DNA from: Fontibacterium sp038145245
Lineage (GTDB): Bacteria; Pseudomonadota; Alphaproteobacteria; Pelagibacterales; Pelagibacteraceae
Length of the DNA stretch: 56,566 nucleotides
Assembly: GCA_038145245.1 (NCBI GenBank)
Contig: JAYQPI010000004.1
Coordinates: forward strand, 1 to 56,566
Direction: 5' to 3'
Part shown: positions 18,209 through 26,373 of the stretch, piece by piece
How positions within the stretch are numbered: the first letter of the stretch is position 1
How the letters are laid out: each line of letters opens with the position of its first letter
Made by a program: the position numbers and the translations under genes
The notes under the pieces: generated by a model
Seen by the model: only the letters and a program-made list of their open reading frames with translations
What the model was told of the DNA's origin: nothing
The model's database searches: none

Positions 18209-19546
18209 ATGAAAAAATATTTTGGAACTGACGGTATTAGAGGAGAAGTTAATAAGGGAAACATTACAGGAGAAATGTTCTTTAGATTTGGTCTTGCTGC
18301 TGGAACGTATTTTTCTAATCAAAACAAGCAAAGGCATAAAGCAATTATCGCAAAAGATACACGTTTATCAGGTTATATGCTTGAACCTGCTTTAGTATCA
18401 GGACTTATTTCTTCTGGTATGGATGTTTTATTGCTTGGACCATTACCAACTAATGGACTTGCGATGTTAACAAAATCTATGAAAGCAGATCTTGGAATTA
18501 TGTTAACAGCATCACACAATCCCCATATCGACAATGGATTAAAACTTTTTGGTCCTGACGGAATGAAACTTTCTGACAAAGTAGAAAAGCAAATCGAAAA
18601 ATTAATCGATGATAAAATAGAAAAATATTTAGTTAAGCCAAATTTATTAGGAAGAGCAAAAAGGTTAGAAGATGCAACTGAAAATTACATAGGAATATTA
18701 AAAAACATTTTTTCGAGATCATTTAATTTGTCAGGAGTTAAAATATTCTTAGATTGCGCTAATGGCGCTGCATATAAATCTGCACCTGCTTTGCTTCGTG
18801 AATTAGGAGCTGAAGTTATAGCTATTGGAATTAACCCAGACGGTTTTAATATTAATAAAAATTGCGGTTCTACACATCCAGAACTTATTCAACAATCAGT
18901 AAAAACTCATAAAGCAGATATTGGTATAGCGTTTGATGGGGATGCGGATCGGGTCATTATGTGCGATGAAAAAGGAGATATTATTGATGGAGATCAAATT
19001 ATTGCAATGATTGCGAAAAATTGGAAAAAGAAAAAAATCTTAAAAGGAGGCGTAGTTGGAACATTAATGACTAATCTAGGATTAGAAAATTATTTTAAAG
19101 ATAATAATATTAAATTTTATAGAGCAGATGTTGGTGACCGATATGTTAAAGAAAAAATGAATAGTTTGAAATACAATTTGGGAGGAGAACAATCAGGACA
19201 TATTATTCTTGGAAATTTCGCAACGACAGGAGATGGCTTATTAGTTGCTTTAGAAGTTTTAAATTCTTTAAAAAATAATGGCAAAGCAAGTAAGGTATTT
19301 TCAGTATTTAAAAAAGTTCCACAAGTATTAGAAAATATTAAGGTTAAGAATAAAAATATTGTTGAAAATAAATCTTTAAAATCAAAAATTGATCAAATTG
19401 ATAAAAATTTAAAACAGGAAGGTAGATTATTAGTTAGAAAATCAGGAACTGAAAATCTTGTTAGAATAATGGTTGAAAGTTCAGATAAAAAATTAATTAA
19501 AGACACTGTAAGTGAAGTAAAGAAACTAATTATGAATTACGTTTAA
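18209..19546 (+). CDS. glmM: phosphoglucosamine mutase
   Basis: It converts glucosamine 6-phosphate to glucosamine 1-phosphate for peptidoglycan and LPS precursors. The 445-residue protein begins with YFGTDGIRG, has the catalytic serine loop LTASHNPHIDNG near 100-111, the metal loop AFDGDADR near 242, the sugar-binding GGEQSGH and the C-terminal phosphate loop VRKSGTENLVRIM. This set separates GlmM from other hexose phosphomutases. Gene order folP-glmM directly after ftsH is conserved widely. Confidence 0.96.
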   Translation: MKKYFGTDGIRGEVNKGNITGEMFFRFGLAAGTYFSNQNKQRHKAIIAKDTRLSGYMLEPALVSGLISSGMDVLLLGPLPTNGLAMLTKSMKADLGIMLTASHNPHIDNGLKLFGPDGMKLSDKVEKQIEKLIDDKIEKYLVKPNLLGRAKRLEDATENYIGILKNIFSRSFNLSGVKIFLDCANGAAYKSAPALLRELGAEVIAIGINPDGFNINKNCGSTHPELIQQSVKTHKADIGIAFDGDADRVIMCDEKGDIIDGDQIIAMIAKNWKKKKILKGGVVGTLMTNLGLENYFKDNNIKFYRADVGDRYVKEKMNSLKYNLGGEQSGHIILGNFATTGDGLLVALEVLNSLKNNGKASKVFSVFKKVPQVLENIKVKNKNIVENKSLKSKIDQIDKNLKQEGRLLVRKSGTENLVRIMVESSDKKLIKDTVSEVKKLIMNYV

Positions 19547-19548
19547 CA

Positions 19549-20343
19549 TTGAAACTAAACTCCAAACTATTAATTATTGCAGGTTCAGACTCTAGTGGTG
19601 GAGCTGGTATTCAAGCAGATATAAAAACAGCCACGTCTCTCGGTGTTTATGCAATGACAGCAATTACTGCAATTACTGCTCAAAATACAACAGGAGTAAA
19701 ATCAATTGTTGCTATTCCTCCAAAAGAAATTTTTAATCAAATTTCATTTTCAGTTAAAGATATTAAGCCAAATTCCGTGAAAATCGGCATGTTGCATAAT
19801 ATAGGTGTCATAAAAGTAGTGATAAAAGCTATTAAAAAAAATAAATTAAAAAACATTGTGATAGATCCTGTGATGGTTGCAAAAGGAGGTCACAAGTTAA
19901 TAAGTAGTAGTTCTATTAATTATCTTAGAAAAAAACTATTACCCTTTGCATTATTAGTAACGCCAAACATTCCAGAAGCCGAAACATTAATAAAAAAAAA
20001 AATTAATAACTTAGAGGATGTAATTAATGCTGGAAAAGAAATACTAAAGTTTGGACCTAAGTTTGTACTTATAAAAGGAGGACATAATAATAAATCTATT
20101 ATTGAGGATGTACTAGTTTCAAAAGAAAATATTAAAATCTTTAAGAATAAAAAAATTAAAACTAAAAATACGCATGGTACAGGTTGTACATTATCAAGTG
20201 CAATCGCTTCTTTTATTTCCAAAAATTATAATATGAACGAATCGTGCAAGCGATCTATTCAGTATGTACATAAAGCAATTTTATTAAATCCAAAATTTGG
20301 AAGAGGACATGGGCCAATTAATCATATGGCTTTATTAAATTAA
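19549..20343 (+). CDS. thiD: hydroxymethylpyrimidine/phosphomethylpyrimidine kinase
   Basis: ThiD phosphorylates HMP twice to the pyrophosphate used by ThiE. The 264-residue ribokinase-like protein opens with LLIIAGSDSSGGAGIQADIK, then shows TAITAQNT, VKIGML, VIDPVMVAKGG, TPNIPEAE, LIKGGH and the anion-hole/catalytic THGTGCTLSSAIA. The start is TTG, 2 bases after glmM, since no ATG fits before the conserved core. Its position in a cell-wall/folate operon instead of a thi operon is notable. No TPP riboswitch can fit in the 2-base gap. Confidence 0.93.
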   Translation: MKLNSKLLIIAGSDSSGGAGIQADIKTATSLGVYAMTAITAITAQNTTGVKSIVAIPPKEIFNQISFSVKDIKPNSVKIGMLHNIGVIKVVIKAIKKNKLKNIVIDPVMVAKGGHKLISSSSINYLRKKLLPFALLVTPNIPEAETLIKKKINNLEDVINAGKEILKFGPKFVLIKGGHNNKSIIEDVLVSKENIKIFKNKKIKTKNTHGTGCTLSSAIASFISKNYNMNESCKRSIQYVHKAILLNPKFGRGHGPINHMALLN

Positions 20344-20380
20344 ATAATTTAGATCTTTATCGAGATTTAAAAATTTACTT

Positions 20381-21670
20381 ATGACAAACGTTGTAGTTGT
20401 AGGCTCTCAGTGGGGTGATGAGGGCAAAGGAAAGATTGTGGATTGGCTTTCAGAGCAAGCTGATGTCGTTATTAGATTTCAAGGTGGTCATAATGCAGGT
20501 CATACCCTAGTTATTAACGGAAAAGTTTTTAAATTAAAATTACTCCCATCAGGAATTGTTAGAGGCAATAAGATCTCAATTATTGGAAACGGAGTTGTTA
20601 TAGATCCTTGGGCTTTACTTGAGGAAATTGAAGAGATTAAAAAAAAAGGAATTGATGTTAACGAAAATAATTTAATTATTTCTGATACAGCAACTTTAAT
20701 TTTACCATTTCATAAAGAAATGGATGAGATCAGAGAAGATGCTGCAAAATCTAAAATTGGAACAACAAGAAGAGGAATAGGACCAGCCTATGAAGACAAA
20801 ATTGGTAGACGTTCTATTCGAGTTATGGATCTGCGTTCTAAGACAAATTTAGAGCAAAGACTTGAAGTTATTTTAGAGCATCATAATGCAATCAGAAAAG
20901 GACTTAAAAAAAAAATATATAAATCAGAAGAATTAATTAAAGAATTATTAAAAATTGCTCCAAAAATATTAAAATTTTCTCAACCAGTTTGGAAAAAAAT
21001 TGCTGAATATCAAAATTTAAATAAAAAAATATTATTTGAAGGTGCACAAGGAATATTGCTTGATGTAGACCATGGAACCTATCCTTATGTTACCTCATCA
21101 AATACGGTTGCTGGAACAGCATCGGTTGGCACTGGTTGTGGTCCAAAAACAATTGATTATGTTCTTGGAATTACTAAGGCTTACACAACAAGAGTTGGAG
21201 AAGGTCCTTTTCCAACAGAACTTAAAGATGCAACTGGAGAATTGATTGGTCAAAGAGGCCATGAATTTGGGACAGTCACTAATAGAAAAAGAAGATGTGG
21301 TTGGTTCGATGGAGTCCTTGTTAAACAATCAGCAACCATTTCAGGCATTACAGGTATTGCTCTGACTAAATTAGATGTGCTTGATACGTTAGATGAAATA
21401 AAATTTTGTGTTGGTTATAAATTACGCGGCAAAGAAATTGATTTTTTTCCAAGTGCATCAGAAGATCAATTTGCAGTAGAACCTATCTATAAAACTTTTG
21501 AAGGCTGGAAGTCTGAAACAAAAGGAATAAGAAATTATAAAGAATTACCTGAAAAGGCAAAAATTTATATCGCAGCTATTGAAGATTTTATTGGTGTTAA
21601 AATTGGAAGTATTTCAACAAGTCCTGAAAGAGATGATACGATCTTTGTCGAAGATCCTTTTAATGCGTAA
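20381..21670 (+). CDS. purA: adenylosuccinate synthetase
   Basis: PurA makes adenylosuccinate from IMP, aspartate and GTP, the first committed AMP step. The 429-residue protein has the P-loop GSQWGDEGKGKIVDWL near 8-23, GGHNAGHT near 38, TTRRGIGPAYEDK, FEGAQGILLDVDHGTYPYVT (longer run split: FEGAQGILLDVDHG, TYPYVT), TRVGEGPFPTE and the C-terminal TSPERDDTI. It converges on rpoH and the two reading frames overlap by 11 bases, leaving no room for a terminator between them. Confidence 0.97.
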   Translation: MTNVVVVGSQWGDEGKGKIVDWLSEQADVVIRFQGGHNAGHTLVINGKVFKLKLLPSGIVRGNKISIIGNGVVIDPWALLEEIEEIKKKGIDVNENNLIISDTATLILPFHKEMDEIREDAAKSKIGTTRRGIGPAYEDKIGRRSIRVMDLRSKTNLEQRLEVILEHHNAIRKGLKKKIYKSEELIKELLKIAPKILKFSQPVWKKIAEYQNLNKKILFEGAQGILLDVDHGTYPYVTSSNTVAGTASVGTGCGPKTIDYVLGITKAYTTRVGEGPFPTELKDATGELIGQRGHEFGTVTNRKRRCGWFDGVLVKQSATISGITGIALTKLDVLDTLDEIKFCVGYKLRGKEIDFFPSASEDQFAVEPIYKTFEGWKSETKGIRNYKELPEKAKIYIAAIEDFIGVKIGSISTSPERDDTIFVEDPFNA

Positions 21671-22559
21671 TGAAAGGTTTTGTTTTAATATTTTCTAACA
21701 TTGCTTTTTGAACTTTTTCAAAAGCTCTATTTTCAATTTGTCTTACTCTTTCTCTACTAATCTTATATTTTTGACTAAGTTCTTCTAAAGTTTTTGGTTC
21801 ATCAATAAGTTTTCTATCGTATAAAATTTCTTTTTCTCTTTCATCTAAAACTTTTAAAGCTGTTTGTAATAAAGCATGTTTTTGATTTAATTCTTGGCGT
21901 TGTGAGATCAATAATTCTTGATCGGCATTTTCATCTACAATCCAATCCTGCCATTGACTACCTTGTTCTTCATCAGAAATTTTAGCATTTAAAGATTGTT
22001 CTTGTCCTGACATTCTTCTGTTCATGGAAATAACTTCATCTTCATTTACATCTAGTCGATTTGCTATTTCTTTAACATGTGCTTCAGTCATATCACCGCT
22101 TTCAATTGCAAAAATCTGGTTTTTTAATTTTCTAAGATTAAAAAATAATTTTTTTTGCGCTGCAGTTGTACCAATTTTAACCAAACTCCATGATCTTAGA
22201 ATATATTCTTGAATTGAAGCTTTAATCCACCACATTGCATAAGTTGCAAGTCTAAATCCTCTTTCAGGATCAAATTTTTTAACGGCCTGCATTAAACCGA
22301 TATTTCCTTCAGATATTAATTCTCCCACAGGTAAACCATAACCTCTGTATCCCATTGCAATTTTTGCAACTAATCTTAAATGACTAGTAACTAAAGTATG
22401 AGCTGACTCTCTATCTCCTTTTTCGCGCCAATTTTTTGCAAGAATATATTCTTGCTCTGGCTCTAACATTGGGAATTTTCTAATTTTTAATAAATAGGAA
22501 TTTAAACTTCCTTCAGGTGAAAGAATTGGAAGATTAGAATTTTTTTCATTTTTTTCCAT
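21660..22559 (-). CDS. rpoH: heat-shock sigma factor RpoH (sigma-32)
   Basis: RpoH directs RNA polymerase to heat-shock promoters. The 299-residue protein has sigma region 1.2 (LPILSPEGSLNSYL to EQEYILAKNW), region 2 with THLRLV-type core SHLRLVAKIAMGYRGYGLP, the RpoH-box-like AAQKKLFFNLRKLK near 133-146, and region 4 with LDEREKEILYDRKL and the helix-turn-helix TLEELSQKYKISRERVRQIE. The RpoH box, absent from RpoD, supports this choice. No clear ribosome site precedes the ATG, so translation start may depend on an AT-rich, unstructured leader. Confidence 0.94.
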   Translation of the reverse strand: MEKNEKNSNLPILSPEGSLNSYLLKIRKFPMLEPEQEYILAKNWREKGDRESAHTLVTSHLRLVAKIAMGYRGYGLPVGELISEGNIGLMQAVKKFDPERGFRLATYAMWWIKASIQEYILRSWSLVKIGTTAAQKKLFFNLRKLKNQIFAIESGDMTEAHVKEIANRLDVNEDEVISMNRRMSGQEQSLNAKISDEEQGSQWQDWIVDENADQELLISQRQELNQKHALLQTALKVLDEREKEILYDRKLIDEPKTLEELSQKYKISRERVRQIENRAFEKVQKAMLENIKTKPFITH

Positions 22560-22574
22560 TATATTTATGTAAGC

Positions 22575-22594
22575 ATTATAACTTGTATAACAAG
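22575..22594 (-). promoter_or_regulatory. possible rpoH promoter (-10 TATAAT with adjacent inverted repeat)
   Basis: In the 38 bases between rluD and rpoH, the minus strand carries a perfect TATAAT (22575-22580) preceded by the inverted repeat CTTGT-TAT-ACAAG (22582-22594). No convincing -35 is present at 17 bases. Transcription starting here would leave an mRNA leader of only about 9 bases before the rpoH ATG. In such an AT-rich sequence a chance -10 is easy, so this stays tentative. Confidence 0.35.
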
Positions 22595-22597
22595 ATA

Positions 22598-23581
22598 TTA
22601 AAACTTAAGCTTTTTGATTGTTTTTAGTAGATTTTCAAAATCTTTTGGTTTTTCACATTCAAATTCAATTTCTTTTTTTGTAGTTGGATGAATAAATCCA
22701 ATTGATCTTGCATGTAAAGCTTGTCTTTTAAATCCCTCTAATAATTCTTTAAATTTAGGATCAATGTCTCTAATGAATTTATTTTGTTTTCCATAAATTT
22801 GATCTCCAATAATAGGATTGCCATAGGAGGATAAGTGAACGCGTATTTGATGAGTTCTTCCAGTCTCCAGTCTGCATTCTAGAAGACTCATATCGGGAAT
22901 TTTTTTACCTGAAAAAAATTCCATAGTTTTATAATTTGTAACAGCATCTTTTCCTCTAGAAGTATTAATACTCATTTTTTTTCTATTGAATTTACTTCTG
23001 CCAATCATAGAGGAAATTTGCCCAGCACTAGGTTTCATTCTTCCATAAACAAGAACTTCATAGACTCTTTTGATAGTATGTTCTGCAAATTGTTTTGATA
23101 AAAAAATATGTGCATTATCATTTTTTGCAACTACTAACAGGCCACTTGTACCTTTATCAATTCTATGAACTATGCCAGGTCTTAACTCTCCCCCAATAGT
23201 TGAAAGTTTATTTTTACAATGAAACATTAATGCGTTTACTAAGGTGTTATCAAAATTTCCAGCACCAGGATGAACAACCATTTCTGGAGATTTATTAACA
23301 ATTAATAAATCTTCATCTTCGAAACGAATATCTAATTTAATATTTTTTGCTGAAATATTAACTTCTTTAGGTTTAGGTATTGAAACTTCTATAATATCAG
23401 ACGATCGTATTTTGATAGAGGGTTGTGTGATTTGAATTTTATTAATTTTAACAAAGCCTTCATTAATAATATTTTTAATTCTTGTTCTGCTAATTTCTGG
23501 AATTAGAACGGCAAGAGCAGAATCTAAACGTTTATTATTTTTTTCTTCTGTTATTTCAAATTTGTATTCGTTTATAGACAT
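22598..23581 (-). CDS. rluD: 23S rRNA pseudouridine synthase, RluD family
   Basis: It isomerises uridine to pseudouridine in large-subunit rRNA. The 327-residue protein has an N-terminal S4-like RNA-binding domain (about 14-75, with RLDSALAVLIPEISR and INKIQITQPS), then the RluA-type catalytic core: VVHPGAGNFDNTLVNAL, GIVHRIDKGTSGLL with the catalytic Asp (D143 region), LECRLETGRTHQIRVHL and ALHARSIGFIHP. The Asp motif reads HRIDKGTSG where HRLDKDTSG is most common. RluC versus RluD cannot be settled by eye. It lies 13 bases from tRNA-Arg and 38 upstream of rpoH. Confidence 0.9.
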   Translation of the reverse strand: MSINEYKFEITEEKNNKRLDSALAVLIPEISRTRIKNIINEGFVKINKIQITQPSIKIRSSDIIEVSIPKPKEVNISAKNIKLDIRFEDEDLLIVNKSPEMVVHPGAGNFDNTLVNALMFHCKNKLSTIGGELRPGIVHRIDKGTSGLLVVAKNDNAHIFLSKQFAEHTIKRVYEVLVYGRMKPSAGQISSMIGRSKFNRKKMSINTSRGKDAVTNYKTMEFFSGKKIPDMSLLECRLETGRTHQIRVHLSSYGNPIIGDQIYGKQNKFIRDIDPKFKELLEGFKRQALHARSIGFIHPTTKKEIEFECEKPKDFENLLKTIKKLKF

Positions 23582-23593
23582 GAATTGTAATTT

Positions 23594-23668
23594 TGGTGGT
23601 CTTGCTAGGACTTGAACCTAGAACTCTAGTTTCGAAGACTAGGATGATATCCATTTCACTACAAGACC
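23594..23668 (-). tRNA. tRNA-Arg (anticodon UCG)
   Basis: On the minus strand a 75-base cloverleaf folds: acceptor GGTCTTG/CAAGACC, anticodon stem CTAGT/ACTAG with loop CTTCGAA (anticodon TCG in DNA), T-arm CTAGG-TTCAAGT-CCTAG, discriminator A and an encoded CCA 3' end. The UCG anticodon reads CGN arginine codons. It is transcribed toward rluD and sits 12 bases upstream of its ATG, so they may share a transcript. Confidence 0.95.
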
Positions 23669-23843
23669 GAAACTTATTTAATCAGATAAGTTTTATTAAT
23701 TTATTATTTCGAAGTTAAATTAACAAAGAATAGAATCATCTACCAGAGAATTTTAAGATAGTAGAATGACCAACTTACTTTAAAAAGTTAAAAAATAGAT
23801 TTGTTATATATTATATATGTGTTTCAAAGTTATTAATGAATTT

Positions 23844-23999
23844 TTAAATAATAACTAGATAAGAAAATATCCAATTTAACATATTAAATAGATATTGATT
23901 TAAGAAATAACCAACAGCTATTATAATAATCATCCATATTATAATTTTAAAGTTTGATAATTTTTTTTTATTTATTTTTTTATCAGTAGATTTATTCAC
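23844..23999 (-). CDS. possible 51-residue small membrane protein
   Basis: A short frame starts at GTG (23997-23999), 5 bases after the stop of the upstream membrane-protein gene, and reads a lysine-rich head (about 1-17) followed by one or two hydrophobic stretches (IIIWMIIIIAVGYFL, then LNWIFSYLVII). I do not recognise the family. Support is the tight spacing and the polar-then-hydrophobic layout; against it, AT-rich DNA makes hydrophobic reading frames by chance. If it is not a gene, 23669-24004 is a 336-base stretch with nothing else supported. Confidence 0.4.
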   Translation of the reverse strand: MNKSTDKKINKKKLSNFKIIIWMIIIIAVGYFLNQYLFNMLNWIFSYLVII

Positions 24000-24004
24000 T
24001 ATTG

Positions 24005-24427
24005 TTAAAAATAATATTCATTATTAAAAATTATTGTAAGCAAAATAATAATTTTCAGAAAATGTGAAACTATCATAATAAAGTGAATTGATTTAATTTT
24101 AATATTTCGTAGCGAAGTAAGTGAATCGTATTTAAAATAATTAAAGTGGGCAAAAATTAAAGTTAATACAGTCAATAATATAAATATTAAAATATAAAAA
24201 GCAGGAGCATCAAAGATATTTTCAATATTTAATTTTAGGATAATTAATGAAAGTATAAGGTTCGTTATTAAATATTTTTTAAAAATAGAATTGAATACTC
24301 TAATTTGCGTATAATCATCTATCGTTCGCTTTTTGCGGAAAGTAATAAATACAAATATGAAAAATAAAGATAATACTAGCATTATTATTGGCAAGCTGTA
24401 GAAAAATGCAAATAACAAGTTAGCCAT
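24005..24427 (-). CDS. hypothetical membrane protein, about four helices
   Basis: The 140-residue protein shows hydrophobic segments at about 5-29, 52-66, 74-94 and 113-135, joined by basic loops (RKKRTIDDYTQIR, LTSLRNIKIKS). I do not recognise the family. It is 43 bases downstream of the second pal gene on the same strand and 5 bases upstream of a possible small membrane protein, so a shared envelope role with that lipoprotein is possible but is inference from position only. Repeated short hydrophobic codons could inflate the look of membrane helices, but the length and the ATG support a real gene. Confidence 0.65.
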   Translation of the reverse strand: MANLLFAFFYSLPIIMLVLSLFFIFVFITFRKKRTIDDYTQIRVFNSIFKKYLITNLILSLIILKLNIENIFDAPAFYILIFILLTVLTLIFAHFNYFKYDSLTSLRNIKIKSIHFIMIVSHFLKIIILLTIIFNNEYYF

Positions 24428-24470
24428 TTTAAATATTTCTTCTTAATATTATTTAAGAAAAACTAAAAAA

Positions 24471-24947
24471 TTAATTAATTTTAACTGTTACTGTTCTTCG
24501 ATTTTGTGACCATGCCACAGCATTAGAAGCTGGATTTGCAGGTCTTTCTTTACCATAACTTACAACTTTAATTCTTGATGAAGCTATACCGTTTGCAATT
24601 AAGAAATCTTTAACTGCATTTGCTCTTTTTTCACCAAGAGCTAAGTTATACTCTCTTGTTCCTCTTTCATCGGCATGGCCTTCTAAAGTGACATTCAAAT
24701 TAGGATTATTTTTAAGATAATTTGCTTGCTTTAAAAGGGTATCAATACCTTGAGTTGAGATATTGTATTTGTTAGTTGCAAAAAAGACTCTATCTTTAAC
24801 TCCGTCGGCTAAAAATTTAATAGTTTCTGTCCCTGCATAAATATCATTATCAATTTCAATTTTATTTACATTTGCTTTTTGTGTTGTGCAGCTAACAATA
24901 AGTATAGATAAAAATGCAATAATTATTTTTGAAATATTTTTGATCAT
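24471..24947 (-). CDS. second Pal-like OmpA-domain lipoprotein
   Basis: This 158-residue protein is the same length as Pal at 12344 and repeats its layout: lipoprotein signal with lipobox IVSC (C20), then the segment AGTETIKFLADGVKDRVFFA and the OmpA-like motifs LEGHADERGTREYNLALGEK and AWSQNRRTVTVKIN. It should be outer-membrane anchored and bind peptidoglycan. A strong ribosome site (AAGGGGAG) precedes the ATG. It is not next to tol genes but to two unknown membrane proteins. Synonymous sites differ widely from the first pal, so the duplication is old or the copy came from a relative. A specialised Pal is inferred. Confidence 0.9.
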   Translation of the reverse strand: MIKNISKIIIAFLSILIVSCTTQKANVNKIEIDNDIYAGTETIKFLADGVKDRVFFATNKYNISTQGIDTLLKQANYLKNNPNLNVTLEGHADERGTREYNLALGEKRANAVKDFLIANGIASSRIKVVSYGKERPANPASNAVAWSQNRRTVTVKIN

Positions 24948-25086
24948 GATATTTTTCTCCCCTTAATTATTTTTTTTAGGCTAATTTTTAAATGTGTCCT
25001 AATTAAGACAAATTTCAATTATGAGTTTAAATTTCAATCAGAAGGTTATTTATAAAAAATTTTATGATTTTATATCTATAATAATG

Positions 25087-25527
25087 TTATTTAATTTTAA
25101 TTGAAGTTCCCTTGAGCCACTCTGATCTTTGATTTTTATAATATTCTTTTTTCCAAATAGGTGCTCTAATTTTGATTTGTTCAATTAAATATCTAGATAA
25201 TTGATAAGCTTCATTTCTGTGTTTGCATGATACTGCAATTATAATTGAAGGTTTTCCCAATGGAACATACCCTTTGGCATGTTCTATAAAAACTTTTGCT
25301 TTTTTTAATTTAAATTTTTTAACTCCTTCAGTATAAATTTTTTTAAAAATTTTTATTACAAGCTTATCAAAAGCATCATAAGTAATACCTGTAACGTTCC
25401 TATTATTGTTATTTTTTCTTATATTCCCTATAAAAAAAATACTCGCACCAGCATTAAAATCTTTTATAAATTTTTCTGCTTTTTTAATGCTAATTTTTTT
25501 TGTATCAACAATTTTTGCGTGTATCAT
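25087..25527 (-). CDS. moaE: molybdopterin synthase large subunit MoaE
   Basis: MoaE with thiocarboxylated MoaD inserts sulfur into cyclic pyranopterin phosphate to form molybdopterin. The 146-residue protein has the family features GASIFFIGNIRKNN (usually G-x-x-x-x-F-x-G-x-x-R), TYDAFDKL, HAKGYVPLGKPSIIIAV, CKHRNEAYQ and the catalytic-lysine segment APIWKKEYY. Its start overlaps the moaD stop, so the two subunits are translated as a pair. It is the last gene of the leftward moaA-C-D-E operon. Confidence 0.93.
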   Translation of the reverse strand: MIHAKIVDTKKISIKKAEKFIKDFNAGASIFFIGNIRKNNNNRNVTGITYDAFDKLVIKIFKKIYTEGVKKFKLKKAKVFIEHAKGYVPLGKPSIIIAVSCKHRNEAYQLSRYLIEQIKIRAPIWKKEYYKNQRSEWLKGTSIKIK

Positions 25528-25796
25528 TAACCTCCTCCAATTGGTGGTATAATAGAAATAATCTTATCTTTCTTTAAAATGTAAGAGTCTCCTACAATTT
25601 CATTTTGTTCGGAGCAAAACGCTGATTTTCTTATAAGATCTTTATAAGATTTATTTAAATTATGTTTTTCTTCAATAATTTCTATTAATTTTTTTCTAAT
25701 ATCTTTAACTTTTATTCTTTTATTAAACTTTAGATGTAAAGTTGAACTTTTAAAAATATCTTTGGAATTTCCAAATAATTTTATTTTAATTTTCAT
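25527..25796 (-). CDS. moaD: molybdopterin synthase sulfur-carrier subunit MoaD
   Basis: A ubiquitin-fold protein of 89 residues ending in IIPPIGGG; the terminal Gly-Gly is the site that is adenylated and thiocarboxylated. The middle is weakly conserved, as usual for MoaD, but FGNSKDIFK at the start and ISIIPPIGGG at the end fit. The stop codon overlaps the moaE start. The partner activating enzyme MoeB is not in the window. Confidence 0.88.
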   Translation of the reverse strand: MKIKIKLFGNSKDIFKSSTLHLKFNKRIKVKDIRKKLIEIIEEKHNLNKSYKDLIRKSAFCSEQNEIVGDSYILKKDKIISIIPPIGGG

Positions 25797-25827
25797 AATA
25801 AATTAAATTTATTTGTTATTTAAATTT

Positions 25828-26373
25828 TTAGAATAAATCTTGTAAAAATTCTGGTAGTCCATTTGGATTTATCCATGTTCCTGACTTGCCGCCTTGTTTA
25901 ATTAGCAAACGAACTCCATCAATTTTAAGATCAGGATTTACAATCTTGCATAAGTCATAAATTGTTACTAACGCTGCATTTACTCCCATAATCGCTTCCA
26001 TCTCTACACCTGTCTTTGCGAATGCAGCAACTACACAGTAAGTTTCTAGTGAAAAATCATTAGGATTTTGAATAATTTTTGTTGAACTATAATCAACAGT
26101 TAAAGGATGACATAACGGAATAATCTCACTAGTTTTTTTTACACCCAATAAAGCAGCCACTTCCGCTAAAGACACTGGATCACCTTTAGGCATCTGTTTA
26201 TTTTGGATTAATTTAAATGTTTTTTCACCTACATATATTTTGCCCATAGCTAATGCTTTACGGTGAGTATTTTGTTTCTGAGAAACATCCACCATATGAA
26301 AATTATTGTTCGAAAATATTTCTTTTGCCCAATCTTTTAAAACAGTAGTGTCTACAATTTTAAGATTTGTCAT
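25828..26373 (-). CDS. moaC: cyclic pyranopterin monophosphate synthase MoaC
   Basis: MoaC finishes cPMP synthesis from the product of MoaA. The 181-residue protein starts with MTNLKIVDTT and includes MVDVSQKQNTHRKALAMGKI, KGDPVSLAEVAALLGVKKT, IIPLCHPL and AKTGVEMEAIMGVNAALVTI (split family runs), with the active-site Lys/His/Glu positions preserved. Usual families are about 160 residues; the extra length here is a C-terminal tail. It overlaps moaA by 1 base. Confidence 0.95.
   Translation of the reverse strand: MTNLKIVDTTVLKDWAKEIFSNNNFHMVDVSQKQNTHRKALAMGKIYVGEKTFKLIQNKQMPKGDPVSLAEVAALLGVKKTSEIIPLCHPLTVDYSSTKIIQNPNDFSLETYCVVAAFAKTGVEMEAIMGVNAALVTIYDLCKIVNPDLKIDGVRLLIKQGGKSGTWINPNGLPEFLQDLF

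Noticed and set aside
19547..19548. TPP riboswitch for thiD
   Set aside because: Only 2 bases separate glmM from the thiD start, so no leader RNA exists there.
23700..23840. Sigma-70 promoter for tRNA-Arg in the AT-rich stretch upstream
   Set aside because: Several TATA-like boxes occur but none has a convincing -35 at proper spacing; the base composition makes such matches meaningless.
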